Assembly (NCBI RefSeq): GCF_900182795.1
Contig: NZ_FXTX01000012.1
Coordinates: forward strand, 1 to 49,862
DNA from: Venenivibrio stagnispumantis
Lineage (GTDB): Bacteria; Aquificota; Aquificia; Aquificales; Hydrogenothermaceae
Direction of reading: 5' to 3'
Length of the DNA: 49,862 bases
The notes under the pieces are model-generated. The model had not been told where the DNA came from. It saw only the letters and a list, made by a program, of their open reading frames with translations, and searched no databases. Below are positions 25,512-34,168 of this stretch, piece by piece. Each line of letters starts with the position of its first letter. Position 1 is the first letter of the stretch. The translations under genes and the position numbers were made by a program.

Positions 25512-26976
25512 TAAAATCCCTCTCTATAAGGCTGATAATATTAAAAACTCCAAGTATAACCCCCGGAAATCCCTGTCCGGGGAAAACAGAATCTCCAACA
25601 ATATATAAACCATTTATCGGAGTTATTCCAGATGGATAATTTAGCATAGTATATTCCATTAATAATGGAATACCACCAACTGTTCCCTTATATCTTTCTG
25701 TATATCTTTTAAATGTTCTTGGAGTTCCTACCATAATATTTTTTATCTCTAAATTTTTAAAAAATGGAAGTTTTTCATATAATTTTTCCAATATAAAATC
25801 TTTAAGCATCTCTTTTTTTTCTTTATACTCCTCGGCAGTTAAATTTTCCCATAAATCTATTTTACAATGGGTTGATATTGTTATGCTTCTAAATCCATCT
25901 TTATTCATTATATTATCATCTTTGTCCGATACAGAAAGAAAAAATGAATAACTTCCGGTATAAGGATTTTTCTCATGAATTATCTGATAATGATGTTCAT
26001 TTAAAATATTTTTATCATCTTTTACATTAAAATATAAAGTAGCAGAAGACCATATTTTGTTGTATTTTTTTATATTTTTTTCACAGATGCTATCTTTTAA
26101 TTGATTATCTAAAATTTCACAAAAATCCCATATTGTTTTATTTAATAAAACCTTTTTTGAGTAATACTCACCGGATTTTGATAAAACTTTAAAAATATCT
26201 TTATCTTTGGATATTTTTATAACTTTATCTTTTCTTTTTATATTTTTTTCATCTTTTACCATAATTTCAAGAATTTGATTTATACCGCCAAAAACATAAT
26301 AATTATCAAGATTTGGATAAGTAAGTCCCATAGATGCTATGGAAAAACTAACTTCATCCCAATATCCCTGTGATGTCATAAGTATCTGACTATTTAAAAA
26401 ATCTATATAATCTTTTGAAATATCCGGCACATAACTTTTTATAACATCTTTTGCAGAAAAAACAAGTTTTAATCCATTTTTACAAAAATATCCACAATTT
26501 AAAAAGAATTTTTTAACAATATCAATTTTATCATTTGGATTAAAAGGAATTAATTTATATAAATTTTCCCAGTTAATATCAGCTGTTTTATATATTTTAT
26601 CCCACAAAATTTTATTATTTTTATGGTAAAAACTTTTATTTATTTCTTCAAAAGCTTTCTGTTTATCTTTATATCTTTTTATAACTTTATCTTTGACAAA
26701 AACAATTATTGATGGGTCTATCGGTTTTACAGGCAGTTCTTTTTTATCTTTTTGTGCTATTTTTAGTAATATATTAAGTGGCATGTTATCTTTTAGTCCA
26801 ACAAGAGTAGAAGCACCTACATTATATAGATAACCATCTTTTTCAAATGTTCCGGCACATCCACCAAGATAATCCAATTTTTCAAAAAGTAATACATTTT
26901 TACCAATACTTTTCAGTAAAATATAAGAAGCAACACCACCAATGCCACCACCGACAATTATATAATCGTAAATCAT
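25483..26976 (-). CDS. FAD-dependent oxidoreductase of the carotenoid isomerase/desaturase (CrtISO/CrtD-like) family
   Basis: 497 residues. The N-terminal FAD-binding motif is YDYIIVGGGIGGVASYILL, followed by LLFEKLDYLGGCAGTFEKDGY and NVGASTLVGL, very like the CrtISO/CrtI N-terminus. The C-terminal FAD motif is NGLYIVGDSVFPGQGFPGVILG. Members isomerise or desaturate carotenoids (poly-cis lycopene and relatives); some act on other polyisoprenoids or retinoids. No phytoene synthase or other carotenoid gene lies in the window, so the substrate is open. It is sandwiched between the LytT and LytS genes, 1 nt after the 98-residue gene and overlapping lytS by 29 nt. This argues that the two-component system controls or senses its product. 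Confidence 0.82.
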   Translation of the reverse strand: MIYDYIIVGGGIGGVASYILLKSIGKNVLLFEKLDYLGGCAGTFEKDGYLYNVGASTLVGLKDNMPLNILLKIAQKDKKELPVKPIDPSIIVFVKDKVIKRYKDKQKAFEEINKSFYHKNNKILWDKIYKTADINWENLYKLIPFNPNDKIDIVKKFFLNCGYFCKNGLKLVFSAKDVIKSYVPDISKDYIDFLNSQILMTSQGYWDEVSFSIASMGLTYPNLDNYYVFGGINQILEIMVKDEKNIKRKDKVIKISKDKDIFKVLSKSGEYYSKKVLLNKTIWDFCEILDNQLKDSICEKNIKKYNKIWSSATLYFNVKDDKNILNEHHYQIIHEKNPYTGSYSFFLSVSDKDDNIMNKDGFRSITISTHCKIDLWENLTAEEYKEKKEMLKDFILEKLYEKLPFFKNLEIKNIMVGTPRTFKRYTERYKGTVGGIPLLMEYTMLNYPSGITPINGLYIVGDSVFPGQGFPGVILGVFNIISLIERDFSEIFYKYIF

Positions 26977-26977
26977 C

Positions 26978-27274
26978 TTAATTTAGATTAAACCCTTTTA
27001 TATTAAATTTGTTTGTATTTCTGACAACTATCTTTATATCTGATTTTGCATCAACAACTTTTATTTTTATAACCTTACTTGAAGTTCTATAAGTAAGTAA
27101 TCCATCAGCAACGAACCCCGTTTTGCAAGTCTCTGTCGGGTTAATCTCTATGCTAAAATCTTTATCAGATATAAATGAAAATTTTAATTTATCACCTTCT
27201 AAATTGCGAATTTCTAAAAAATCTCCATTTTTTACATAAAAAATTTGGATTGCATAATCTAAAAAGATAACCAT
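26978..27274 (-). CDS. Hypothetical 98-residue protein
   Basis: No family recognised. It is predicted almost entirely beta strands (alternating hydrophobic pattern in KLKFSFISDKDFSIEIN, SSKVIKIKVVDAKSDIKIVV), with a single Cys (TETCKTGF) and no signal peptide. A small beta-sandwich or barrel is plausible. AAGGAGC 5 nt before the ATG supports the start. It is separated by 1 nt from the oxidoreductase gene downstream and by 78 nt from the response regulator gene upstream, so it is co-expressed with both. Confidence 0.75.
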   Translation of the reverse strand: MVIFLDYAIQIFYVKNGDFLEIRNLEGDKLKFSFISDKDFSIEINPTETCKTGFVADGLLTYRTSSKVIKIKVVDAKSDIKIVVRNTNKFNIKGFNLN

Positions 27275-27352
27275 AATAAGCTCCTTTTTGGAATTTTTTG
27301 TATCTTTAATATAAGGATTGAAGAATGAAAATTAAACTAAAAATTTTACTGA

Positions 27353-28090
27353 TTATATATCAAGATAATCTCTTAATTTTTTTGCACCTTCTCTGCTTGT
27401 TTTGATTGTATCCGGTATATCTTTAAAAGATATTAAAAATTTAGATTGTTCAACAATTTTCATCTCTTTAATCTTTGTAAGATTTACAATATAACTTTTA
27501 TGAACTTTAAAAAATCCTTTATGAGATAAAAGCTCTTCAAATTCATATAGCTTTCTTTTAGATAAATAATCTTTATCTTTTGTTCTGATTAATGTTTCAG
27601 ATAGCTCTGCTTTTATGTAATAAATATCATCCGGTCTAAGTAATACTACCTTATTTAATGTTTTTGCAGGTATTAAAAAATCTTGGTCTGTTGCTATAAC
27701 TTTTGCCACATTTACAAAATTTCTTTCTTTTTCTTCTAAATTTTTAACTTTTTCAATAGCTTTTTCCAAATCTTCAAACTCATAAGGTTTTAAAAGATAA
27801 TCCACAGAATTTAATTTAAATGCTTCTAAGGCATAATCTCCATAAGCAGTTGCAAATATTATGTAAGGTTTAGTTCCTTTCTCTATTATCTCTTTTGCTA
27901 CTTCTAAACCGGTTCCATCAGGAAGTTTTATATCAAGAATAACTATATCCGGTTCAGTTTCAATAATTTTCTGTACTGCCTCTTTTTTAGTTTCTGCTTC
28001 TCCTACAACCTCAACATCTTTTATATCCTTTAAAAATCTTTTTAATCTTTCTCTTGCTATATATTCATCATCAACTATAAAAACTTGCAT
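27353..28090 (-). CDS. LytTR-family response regulator
   Basis: 245 residues. The receiver domain has acidic pocket Asp7/Asp8, phospho-acceptor Asp53 (VILDIKLPDGTG) and the conserved Lys in DYLLKPYEFEDL. From about residue 145 a LytTR DNA-binding domain follows, with DIYYIKAELSETLIRTKDKDYL and the terminal GFFKVHKSYIVNLTKIKEM typical of the family. It is partnered with the LytS kinase three genes downstream. LytTR proteins bind paired ~9-bp direct repeats. I could not identify a clear pair in the adjacent 28254-28438 intergenic region, although ACATTT-like elements occur there. Confidence 0.93.
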   Translation of the reverse strand: MQVFIVDDEYIARERLKRFLKDIKDVEVVGEAETKKEAVQKIIETEPDIVILDIKLPDGTGLEVAKEIIEKGTKPYIIFATAYGDYALEAFKLNSVDYLLKPYEFEDLEKAIEKVKNLEEKERNFVNVAKVIATDQDFLIPAKTLNKVVLLRPDDIYYIKAELSETLIRTKDKDYLSKRKLYEFEELLSHKGFFKVHKSYIVNLTKIKEMKIVEQSKFLISFKDIPDTIKTSREGAKKLRDYLDI

Positions 28091-28113
28091 CTCTGGCTCC
28101 TTTTTTTAAAATA

Positions 28114-28129
28114 GCCGGCAAAAGCCGGC
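28114..28129 (-). terminator. Terminator-like hairpin after the 35-residue peptide gene
   Basis: GCCGGC (28114-28119), AAAA, GCCGGC (28124-28129): a 6-bp all-GC stem with a 4-nt loop, followed on the minus strand by TATTTT. It lies 16 nt past the small gene's stop and just before the LytTR gene's ribosome site, so it may attenuate read-through into the two-component operon. Confidence 0.6.
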
Positions 28130-28145
28130 ATTAAACATTATAATT

Positions 28146-28253
28146 TTAACCTTTTCCCAAGAGATAGCCAATATAACACACCACTGAAATACCAATAAGA
28201 TGGACTATCCACCATCCTATTCTCAAAAATCTGAATGGTTCTGGTAAATTCAT
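28146..28253 (-). CDS. 35-residue single-span membrane peptide
   Basis: ATG at 28251-28253, stop TAA at 28146-28148. Start well supported by GGGAGGT 8 nt upstream. The product is amphipathic at the N-terminus (MNLPEPFRFLRIGW), then a hydrophobic helix (WIVHLIGISVVCYIGYLLGKG), so one membrane span with a Cys and a His in or near it. Such peptides often stabilise oxidase complexes or regulate membrane sensors. I recognise no family. It has a candidate promoter (TTTATG-17-TATAAT on the minus strand in 28300-28350) and its own terminator, so it appears deliberately expressed. It is divergent from the photolyase and directly upstream of the LytT gene. Confidence 0.75.
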   Translation of the reverse strand: MNLPEPFRFLRIGWWIVHLIGISVVCYIGYLLGKG

Positions 28254-28376
28254 GGCTATTACCTCCCTTTTAAAGTTGTATTATAAATCTAAATGTTTTC
28301 TTATATTCTTTAAATCTTCTTTTATGCAGATTATAGCTTAAAAATTACATTTCATAAAATTAACAAAATTTAACAT

Positions 28377-28405
28377 TTTACATGCAAAAATTACATATTT
28401 ATAGT
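28377..28405 (+). promoter_or_regulatory. Promoter for the photolyase operon
   Basis: TTTACA (28377-28382), 17 bp, TATAGT (28400-28405). Leader of about 27 nt to ATG 28439. The surrounding 28254-28438 region is very AT-rich, with ACAT-containing elements at 28347, 28373, 28380 and 28393 that might bind a regulator. Confidence 0.5.
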
Positions 28406-28438
28406 ATTTTATGAAAAATAGCATTTATAATATACAAT

Positions 28439-29797
28439 ATGAGAAAAGAAAGAATAAACCAGCTTAATGATAAGGATTTTAATTTTTCCGGAAAATATGT
28501 TTTATATTGTATGGAAAATGCCCAAAGGGAAGATTATAATCACGCCCTTGAATTTGCCATACAGATAGCAAATCAGTATACAAAACCGGTAGTTGTAGCA
28601 TTTTTTATAACAGATAAATATAAATATTCTAATCAAAGATATTACAGATTTATGCTTGAAGGAATTATAAAAACTAAAAACCAGATACAAAAAAGAGGAA
28701 TAAATTTTGTTATAAAAAAAGATGATTTTGTAAATGGTTGTTTGTCTTTAAGTAAAGATGCTTTTTGTATAGTTTTTGATAAAAGTTATCTTAAAACCCA
28801 AAGAAATTGGAGGTACAAAGTAGCAGAAAAATCAGATGTTAAAATCTTTGAAGTTGAAACAGATGTTATTGTTCCGATAGAAGTTGTTTCAAAAGATATG
28901 GTTCCTTATGCCTATATATACAGAAAAAAACTTGAAAATTTATTCTTTGAATTTTTATACGATTATCAAAAATTAGAACCAAAAATAAAAACAGAAATTG
29001 ATTTAGAAAGCCTAAATTTTGAAGAGCCACAAAACTATCTTGATATTTTGAATATAGATAAATCTATATCTACTGTAGAAAAATATTATAAAGGTGGATT
29101 TGATGAAGCTGAAAATAGATTAAAAGATTTTATAGAAAGAAAATTAAGCTACTATAAAGAGTTTAGGTCAGACCCAAGTAAAGATTATCAATCAAATTTA
29201 AGCCCGTATCTACATTTTGGTCAGATTTCTTCTCAAAAAATTATGGTAGAGATATTAAAGCATTACGATTTTCAAGATGAAAATATCCAATCATTTTATA
29301 ATGAAGCTGTGGTTTGGCGGGAGCTTGCAAGAAATTTTTGTTATTATAACTCTTTTTACAACTATTATGAAGGTATTCCGGAATGGGCTAAAAAAACATT
29401 GGAAGAGCATTTATCAGACAAAAGAGAATATATATATGATATAGATATACTTGAAAATGCAAAAACCCATGATATATATTGGAATGCAGCACAAAAAGAG
29501 CTTTTAATTACAGGAAAGATGCATAATTACATGAGAATGTATTGGGCAAAAAAATTAATAGAATGGACAGACCACCCACAAAAAGCCTTTGATATAGCCT
29601 GTTATCTAAATGATAAATATGAACTTGATGGAAGAGACCCAAATGGCTATGCAGGAATATCTTGGTGCTTTGGAACCCACGATAGACCTTGGACTGAAAG
29701 AAAAATTTTCGGAAAAATAAGATATATGAATGATAAAGGCTTAGAAAGAAAATTTGATATACATAAATATGTGAAAAAATGGATTACAACTTTATAA
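28439..29797 (+). CDS. phr: Class II deoxyribodipyrimidine photolyase
   Basis: 452 residues, normal for class II CPD photolyases. It uses blue/near-UV light and FADH- to split cyclobutane pyrimidine dimers. The N-terminal antenna domain begins YVLYCMENAQREDYNHALEF. The FAD-binding helical domain shows LSPYLHFGQISSQ and WRELARNFCYYN, and the C-terminus has MHNYMRMYWAKKLIEW, ACYLNDKYELDGRDPNGYAGI and WCFGTHDRPWTERKIFGKIRYM, all hallmark class II motifs. No SD is visible before the ATG. It overlaps the next gene by 19 nt. A photolyase in a presumed hot-spring or vent chemolithotroph indicates exposure to sunlight. Confidence 0.96.
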   Translation: MRKERINQLNDKDFNFSGKYVLYCMENAQREDYNHALEFAIQIANQYTKPVVVAFFITDKYKYSNQRYYRFMLEGIIKTKNQIQKRGINFVIKKDDFVNGCLSLSKDAFCIVFDKSYLKTQRNWRYKVAEKSDVKIFEVETDVIVPIEVVSKDMVPYAYIYRKKLENLFFEFLYDYQKLEPKIKTEIDLESLNFEEPQNYLDILNIDKSISTVEKYYKGGFDEAENRLKDFIERKLSYYKEFRSDPSKDYQSNLSPYLHFGQISSQKIMVEILKHYDFQDENIQSFYNEAVVWRELARNFCYYNSFYNYYEGIPEWAKKTLEEHLSDKREYIYDIDILENAKTHDIYWNAAQKELLITGKMHNYMRMYWAKKLIEWTDHPQKAFDIACYLNDKYELDGRDPNGYAGISWCFGTHDRPWTERKIFGKIRYMNDKGLERKFDIHKYVKKWITTL

Positions 29798-30225
29798 AGT
29801 TTTTACATATAATAGGTATATTGATATGGGCATCTTCTGCATCTTCCTTAGGTTTGTTTATGCTATATTCTGCTTACCGGAAAAAAGAGATTGCTTATAA
29901 TGAAGATATAAGAAAATTTTATAGAATTATGACTAATATTGAGATTGTAGGATTTTTATTTGCAATTATGATGGGCTTTCTGATGCTTCATCTTTTAAAA
30001 TTTAGTTTTAATATTATTTGGCTAAATATAAAGATTTTTTTAGTTTTTTCTGTTTTGGTTTTACTTGAAATTATAAATTTTTATTTTGTTAATCTGTATA
30101 TTCCAAATAGTGAAAATAAGATATATGCTTATAAAAAATATGATAAATTTGTGATGATAATAACTTTGCCACTTATTTTTGTATCTTTGTTTATAATTTT
30201 TCTTGCAACTAATAAACCATTTTAA
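29779..30225 (+). CDS. Four-span membrane protein, DUF2269/HemJ-like
   Basis: 148 residues with four predicted membrane helices (about 5-27, 50-72, 78-102, 125-145). The opening FIKFLHIIGILIWASSASS with a His in the first helix resembles DUF2269 and the HemJ/CopD-like superfamily, where membrane His residues bind heme or metal. The exact family is uncertain. It overlaps the photolyase gene by 19 nt and is 12 nt before the DUF523/DUF1722 gene, so the three form one operon. A redox or heme-linked function supporting flavin reduction is only speculation. Confidence 0.7.
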   Translation: MDYNFIKFLHIIGILIWASSASSLGLFMLYSAYRKKEIAYNEDIRKFYRIMTNIEIVGFLFAIMMGFLMLHLLKFSFNIIWLNIKIFLVFSVLVLLEIINFYFVNLYIPNSENKIYAYKKYDKFVMIITLPLIFVSLFIIFLATNKPF

Positions 30226-30237
30226 AAAGGAGCAAAA

Positions 30238-31185
30238 ATGAAGCCTAATATTGTTATAAGTGAATGCATAAATTTAAAGCCGGTTAGATATAATGGTGGG
30301 ATTGTGAATGATGAATTTGCAAAAAAGCTATCCGAATATGTAAATTATATACCGGTTTGTCCGGAAGTTGCAATAGGAATGGGTGTTCCGAGAAATCCGG
30401 TTATATTGATTGAAAAAGATAATGATATAAAAATGATAGACCCACAAACCCAAAAAGATTATACAGACCAGATAATACAATTTTCGCAGGATTTTTTAAA
30501 AAATCTGAAAGATATTGATGGATTTTTATTAAAATCTAAATCTCCAAGCTGTGGAGTAAAATCTGCAAAAAAATATATACAAAATAATAAAGTGGCTGTT
30601 GGAAAAACAAACGGATTATTTGCCCAAAAAGTTATAGAAAATTTTCCGGATATTCCGGTGGAAGATGAAGGAAGATTAAAAGATAACAACATAAGAAGAA
30701 ATTTTTTAGTTAAGATATTTTCTTTTTCAGATTTAAGATACACATTGCAAAATACAAAAGATATAAACCAACTTATAGATTTCCATAAAAGATATAAATA
30801 TCTCCTAATGCTTTATCATCAAACTAATCTTAAAAAATTAGGTCAGATTGTTGCAAATTGGAAAAAAATAGGTTTAGAGGAAACAAAAATCCAGTATGAA
30901 ACTATATTTAAAAAATCATTTCATAAAACCCCATCTGTAAGGTCTCATATAAATGTTTTACAGCATATATACGGTCATTTTTCTAAAAATCTTTCTAAGA
31001 AAGAAAAAGAATATATCCAAAATTTATTTGAAAAAGCAATAAATAAAAAAATAGATATTTCGGTGGTTATTGAGTATATCAAGGGATTTGCATTTAGATT
31101 TGAGAATGAGTATCTTATGGTTCAAAAATATTTTGAGCCTTATCCACATGATTTAAATTTAACCTTTTCCGAGGATAAATTTTGA
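30238..31185 (+). CDS. DUF523 + DUF1722 (YbgA-like) protein
   Basis: 315 residues. N-terminal DUF523: ISECINLKPVRYNGG (normally SxCLLGxxVRYDGG), then VPVCPE-like IPVCPEVAIGMGVPR, then LLKSKSPSCGV, together three conserved Cys. C-terminal DUF1722 (~170-305) carries HKRYKYLLMLYHQ and NVLQHIYGHFSKNLSKKEK. In enterobacteria the DUF1722 gene ybgA is next to photolyase phrB, and the same neighbourhood here with a class II enzyme supports a functional link. A role of the conserved Cys in metal or cluster binding or thiolation is inferred, not shown. AAAAGGAGC lies before the ATG. It converges with holA (27 nt overlap). Confidence 0.9.
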   Translation: MKPNIVISECINLKPVRYNGGIVNDEFAKKLSEYVNYIPVCPEVAIGMGVPRNPVILIEKDNDIKMIDPQTQKDYTDQIIQFSQDFLKNLKDIDGFLLKSKSPSCGVKSAKKYIQNNKVAVGKTNGLFAQKVIENFPDIPVEDEGRLKDNNIRRNFLVKIFSFSDLRYTLQNTKDINQLIDFHKRYKYLLMLYHQTNLKKLGQIVANWKKIGLEETKIQYETIFKKSFHKTPSVRSHINVLQHIYGHFSKNLSKKEKEYIQNLFEKAINKKIDISVVIEYIKGFAFRFENEYLMVQKYFEPYPHDLNLTFSEDKF

Positions 31186-32151
31186 TACAAATAAAATTGA
31201 TTGTTTTTCCGGGTCTTCGTAAAATACTTTTTGGCTGATTTCTGTTTTATATAAAGATTTTACTGCATTTATTAAATCCTGAGTAGATACATTTTTTGAT
31301 AATTTTTGGATAGAGCTTTTTTGGAATGGGTGGGTAATATTTAGCTGTTTAAATATCTCTTCCGGTGGTTTTATATTTTGCAATGTTTTGTAGATTAATA
31401 ATTTATTCAAATAATTAAGTATAAGTGATTGAAGTTCAAAAGGATGGGAAGTTTGCAATAAATTTTTATACATTAAAACTGCCTGTTTATCTTTTGCAAA
31501 AAATTTATCTAAGAACACAAAAACATTTTCTTGAAATTTTGGAACAATGATTTTATCTATATCTTCCTTTGTTATTTCTTCTTTATCTGCACAATATAAA
31601 ATTAATTTTTCAATTTCATGCTTTGCATAATATAAATCATTATCTAATTTTGAAACTAAATATTTTAAGGTTTCATCATCTATTTTTTTTCCTTCTCTTG
31701 TTATTTTATTTTTTATTGAACTTTCAAAAGCAGAAGGAGTGAGAGGCTTGCTTGATATTATATCTGCAATAGTTATAATTGTTTTATAAGGTTCTTTTTC
31801 GGTTAATTTTTCTTTATTGGAAGTTAGGATTAATCTGTTTGGAAGTTTTATATTTTTTAAAAAATGTAGAAAATTATTTTGTTTTTCTTTGGATAATTTA
31901 CTAAAAAATACATCTATATCAATTAAGATAACCGTATTTCCGGTAGAAAATAATCCGGAAGAAGATAATTTATCGTAAATCTGATAATCATCTACCTCAT
32001 CACCCCAAAAAAGATAGCTGTCTTCTTTTTCTTTAAATTTATCAATAATCAATCTTTTTAAATATTCTTCTTGACCATATAACAAAACAACCGGCTTAAA
32101 GCTGTTTATATCAAACTCTTTTATTAGTTTCTGAGCTAATTTCTCTTCCAT
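31159..32151 (-). CDS. holA: DNA polymerase III subunit delta
   Basis: 330 residues from ATG 32151. AGGTGAT upstream favours this over GTG 32160, which overlaps the ribosome site. It is the clamp-loader subunit that opens the beta clamp. The N-terminal domain shows PVVLLYGQEEYLKRLIIDKF, the middle DLYYAKHEIEKLILYC with the delta-typical DNDLYYAKxExEKL motif, and the C-terminal collar helices include FELQSLILNYLNKLL. Its 5' leader overlaps the promoter of the divergent GH57 operon; its 3' end overlaps the DUF523/DUF1722 gene. Confidence 0.9.
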   Translation of the reverse strand: MEEKLAQKLIKEFDINSFKPVVLLYGQEEYLKRLIIDKFKEKEDSYLFWGDEVDDYQIYDKLSSSGLFSTGNTVILIDIDVFFSKLSKEKQNNFLHFLKNIKLPNRLILTSNKEKLTEKEPYKTIITIADIISSKPLTPSAFESSIKNKITREGKKIDDETLKYLVSKLDNDLYYAKHEIEKLILYCADKEEITKEDIDKIIVPKFQENVFVFLDKFFAKDKQAVLMYKNLLQTSHPFELQSLILNYLNKLLIYKTLQNIKPPEEIFKQLNITHPFQKSSIQKLSKNVSTQDLINAVKSLYKTEISQKVFYEDPEKQSILFVSKFILGKG

Positions 32152-32158
32152 TATTATC

Positions 32159-32172
32159 ACCTATGATATAAT
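32159..32172 (+). promoter_or_regulatory. Extended -10 promoter of the alpha-glucan operon
   Basis: ACCTATGATATAAT contains TG-A-TATAAT (TATAAT at 32167-32172). The -35 region is poor, so the extended -10 should carry recognition. The same 14 bases occur at 21118-21131 ahead of the zinc-uptake genes. A start near 32179 leaves a leader of about 27 nt. On the other strand the same bases contain the holA ribosome site. Confidence 0.6.
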
Positions 32173-32205
32173 TTTATCAAAATTTTATAACAAAAGGGAG
32201 AGATT

Positions 32206-34155
32206 GTGGAATTACTTTTTGGGATACATTGCCACCAGCCGGTTGATAATTTTCACAATGTTGTAGATGAAGCTATAAATAAAGCTTATAAACCATTTTT
32301 CAAAGTGATATCAGGATATAAAGATTTTAAATTTTCTGTCCATTATAGTGGTTGGCTTTTGGAATATATAAAATATAAAGATGAAGAATTATTTGAAATG
32401 ATGAAAAAATCAGCTGATAATGGGCAGATAGAGTTTTTTACAAGTGGATATTATGAGCCGGTTCTTGCATCTATACCATCTGATTATAGAAAAAAACAGA
32501 TAGAAAAATTAAACAGATTTATAAAGGAAAATTTCGGGCAAACACCAACCGGAGTTTGGCTAACTGAAAGGGTATGGAGTGATAATATAGTTCCGGATTT
32601 GGTAGAAATGGGAATAGAGTATGTTGTGGTAGATGATTATCATTTTCTCTCTTCCGGATTTAAAAAAGAAAATCTTTATGGATTTTACAATACAGAAGTA
32701 GATGGATATAAAATAAAATTATTCCCGATAGACAAAACCCTCAGGTATATAATACCATTTAAGCCCATAGATGATGTTATAAATTATTTAAGCAGTATTA
32801 AAGAAAATAAAGCCGGAATTATATTTGATGATGGTGAAAAATTCGGTATATGGCCTAACACTTATTGGTGGGTTTATGAAAATAGATGGCTTGAAGATTT
32901 TATAAATGCTGTTTTATCCTCAAAAAATATCAAAACATCTTTATTTAAAGAGTATTCAGATAATCATAAACCGGAAGGAATTGCATATTTACCTATCACA
33001 TCTTATCAAGAAATGGGAGAATGGAGCTGTTTTGCAGATGATTATATTGAGATACTCTCTTTGAAAGAAATCATAGGAGAAGAAAGATTTGAAAAATATG
33101 TAAAAGGAAATATATGGAAAAATTTCTTTGTAAAATATCCGGAAAGTAATAGATTACACAAAAGAATGCTTGAAGTAGCAAAATATAGCAAAAATGAAGA
33201 AGCAATAATGAAAGCCCAATGCAATGATGTATATTGGCACGGAATATTTGGAGGTTTATATCTTCCAAATCTAAGAGATAATGCTTATAGATATATAATC
33301 CAAGCGGATAAAGAAAATACAGAAACAAAAATAGAAGATATAAATTTTGATGGATATGAAGAAATAAAAATAAATAATGAAAAAATAATAACAATATTTG
33401 ATACAAAAGGCGGACAATTAACAGAACTATCTTTAAAAGATGTTGAGTTTAACTTTCAAAATACATTAACAAGAAGAAAAGAAGGATACCATCAATTATT
33501 TTTTATTAAAAAAGAAGAAAAAGAAACAAAAGGAATATCTACAATTCATGAAATAGATTTATCACAAGATATTGAAAAATTAAAAGATTTACTTATTTAT
33601 GATTGGTATGATAAAAACTCATTTATAGACCATATAGTTGATAACAGTATAAATCTAAATAGCTTTTATAGATGCAGTTTTAAAGAGTATTCAGATTTCA
33701 CAAAAGAAACTTTTGAGATAAAAGATTTTTCAAACAATAAATTTGCCCTTTACAGAAAAGGAAATATATATATTGGTGATTCTATATTACCAGCATATAT
33801 AGAAAAAAATATTGTAGTTGAAGATAGCAGCATAAAAGCAGATATTAATTTTGATATAAAAGCAGATTTATTATATTTAGTTGAATTTAATTTTCATTTT
33901 GCAAATCTACAAGATATAACAATACAGGGTAGAGAAGATATATTTTTTGAAGATTTTTCAAAAGAGTTTAAAATTTATGATAGTTATACAAAAAAAGAGA
34001 TAATATTTTCTTTTGATAAAGATATGAAAATTTTTGTATATCCTATAAATACAATAACCCAATCAGAAAAAGGCATAGATACAATTAATCAAGGATTATC
34101 TATTGGTTTTATTTGCAATATACAAAATTTATCTTTAAATTTAAAAATTATATAA
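32206..34155 (+). CDS. GH57 family alpha-glucan enzyme (4-alpha-glucanotransferase/alpha-amylase type)
   Basis: 649 residues, close to the Thermococcus 4-alpha-glucanotransferase length (~660). Starts at GTG 32206 after GGGAGAGATT. Family motifs: FGIHCHQPV (GH57 motif 1); GYYEPVLASIP; GVWLTERVWS with the nucleophile Glu121; GIIFDDGEKFGIWP with acid/base Asp208/209; and EMGEWSC. The C-terminal half (from ~350) corresponds to the DUF1925/DUF1926 beta-sandwich domains (NVYWHGIFGGLYLP-like, NDVYWHGIFGG; DNAYRYIIQAD). No signal peptide, so it acts on cytoplasmic glycogen-like glucan. It is the first gene of an operon with glgA, making glycogen trimming or maltodextrin transfer the likely role. Confidence 0.92.
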   Translation: MELLFGIHCHQPVDNFHNVVDEAINKAYKPFFKVISGYKDFKFSVHYSGWLLEYIKYKDEELFEMMKKSADNGQIEFFTSGYYEPVLASIPSDYRKKQIEKLNRFIKENFGQTPTGVWLTERVWSDNIVPDLVEMGIEYVVVDDYHFLSSGFKKENLYGFYNTEVDGYKIKLFPIDKTLRYIIPFKPIDDVINYLSSIKENKAGIIFDDGEKFGIWPNTYWWVYENRWLEDFINAVLSSKNIKTSLFKEYSDNHKPEGIAYLPITSYQEMGEWSCFADDYIEILSLKEIIGEERFEKYVKGNIWKNFFVKYPESNRLHKRMLEVAKYSKNEEAIMKAQCNDVYWHGIFGGLYLPNLRDNAYRYIIQADKENTETKIEDINFDGYEEIKINNEKIITIFDTKGGQLTELSLKDVEFNFQNTLTRRKEGYHQLFFIKKEEKETKGISTIHEIDLSQDIEKLKDLLIYDWYDKNSFIDHIVDNSINLNSFYRCSFKEYSDFTKETFEIKDFSNNKFALYRKGNIYIGDSILPAYIEKNIVVEDSSIKADINFDIKADLLYLVEFNFHFANLQDITIQGREDIFFEDFSKEFKIYDSYTKKEIIFSFDKDMKIFVYPINTITQSEKGIDTINQGLSIGFICNIQNLSLNLKII

Positions 34156-34168
34156 GAGAGGTTATAAG

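Noticed and set aside
28254-28438. LytTR direct-repeat binding site
   Set aside because: ACAT-like elements occur, but their spacings (26, 7 and 13 bp) do not fit the usual ~21-22 bp start-to-start arrangement.
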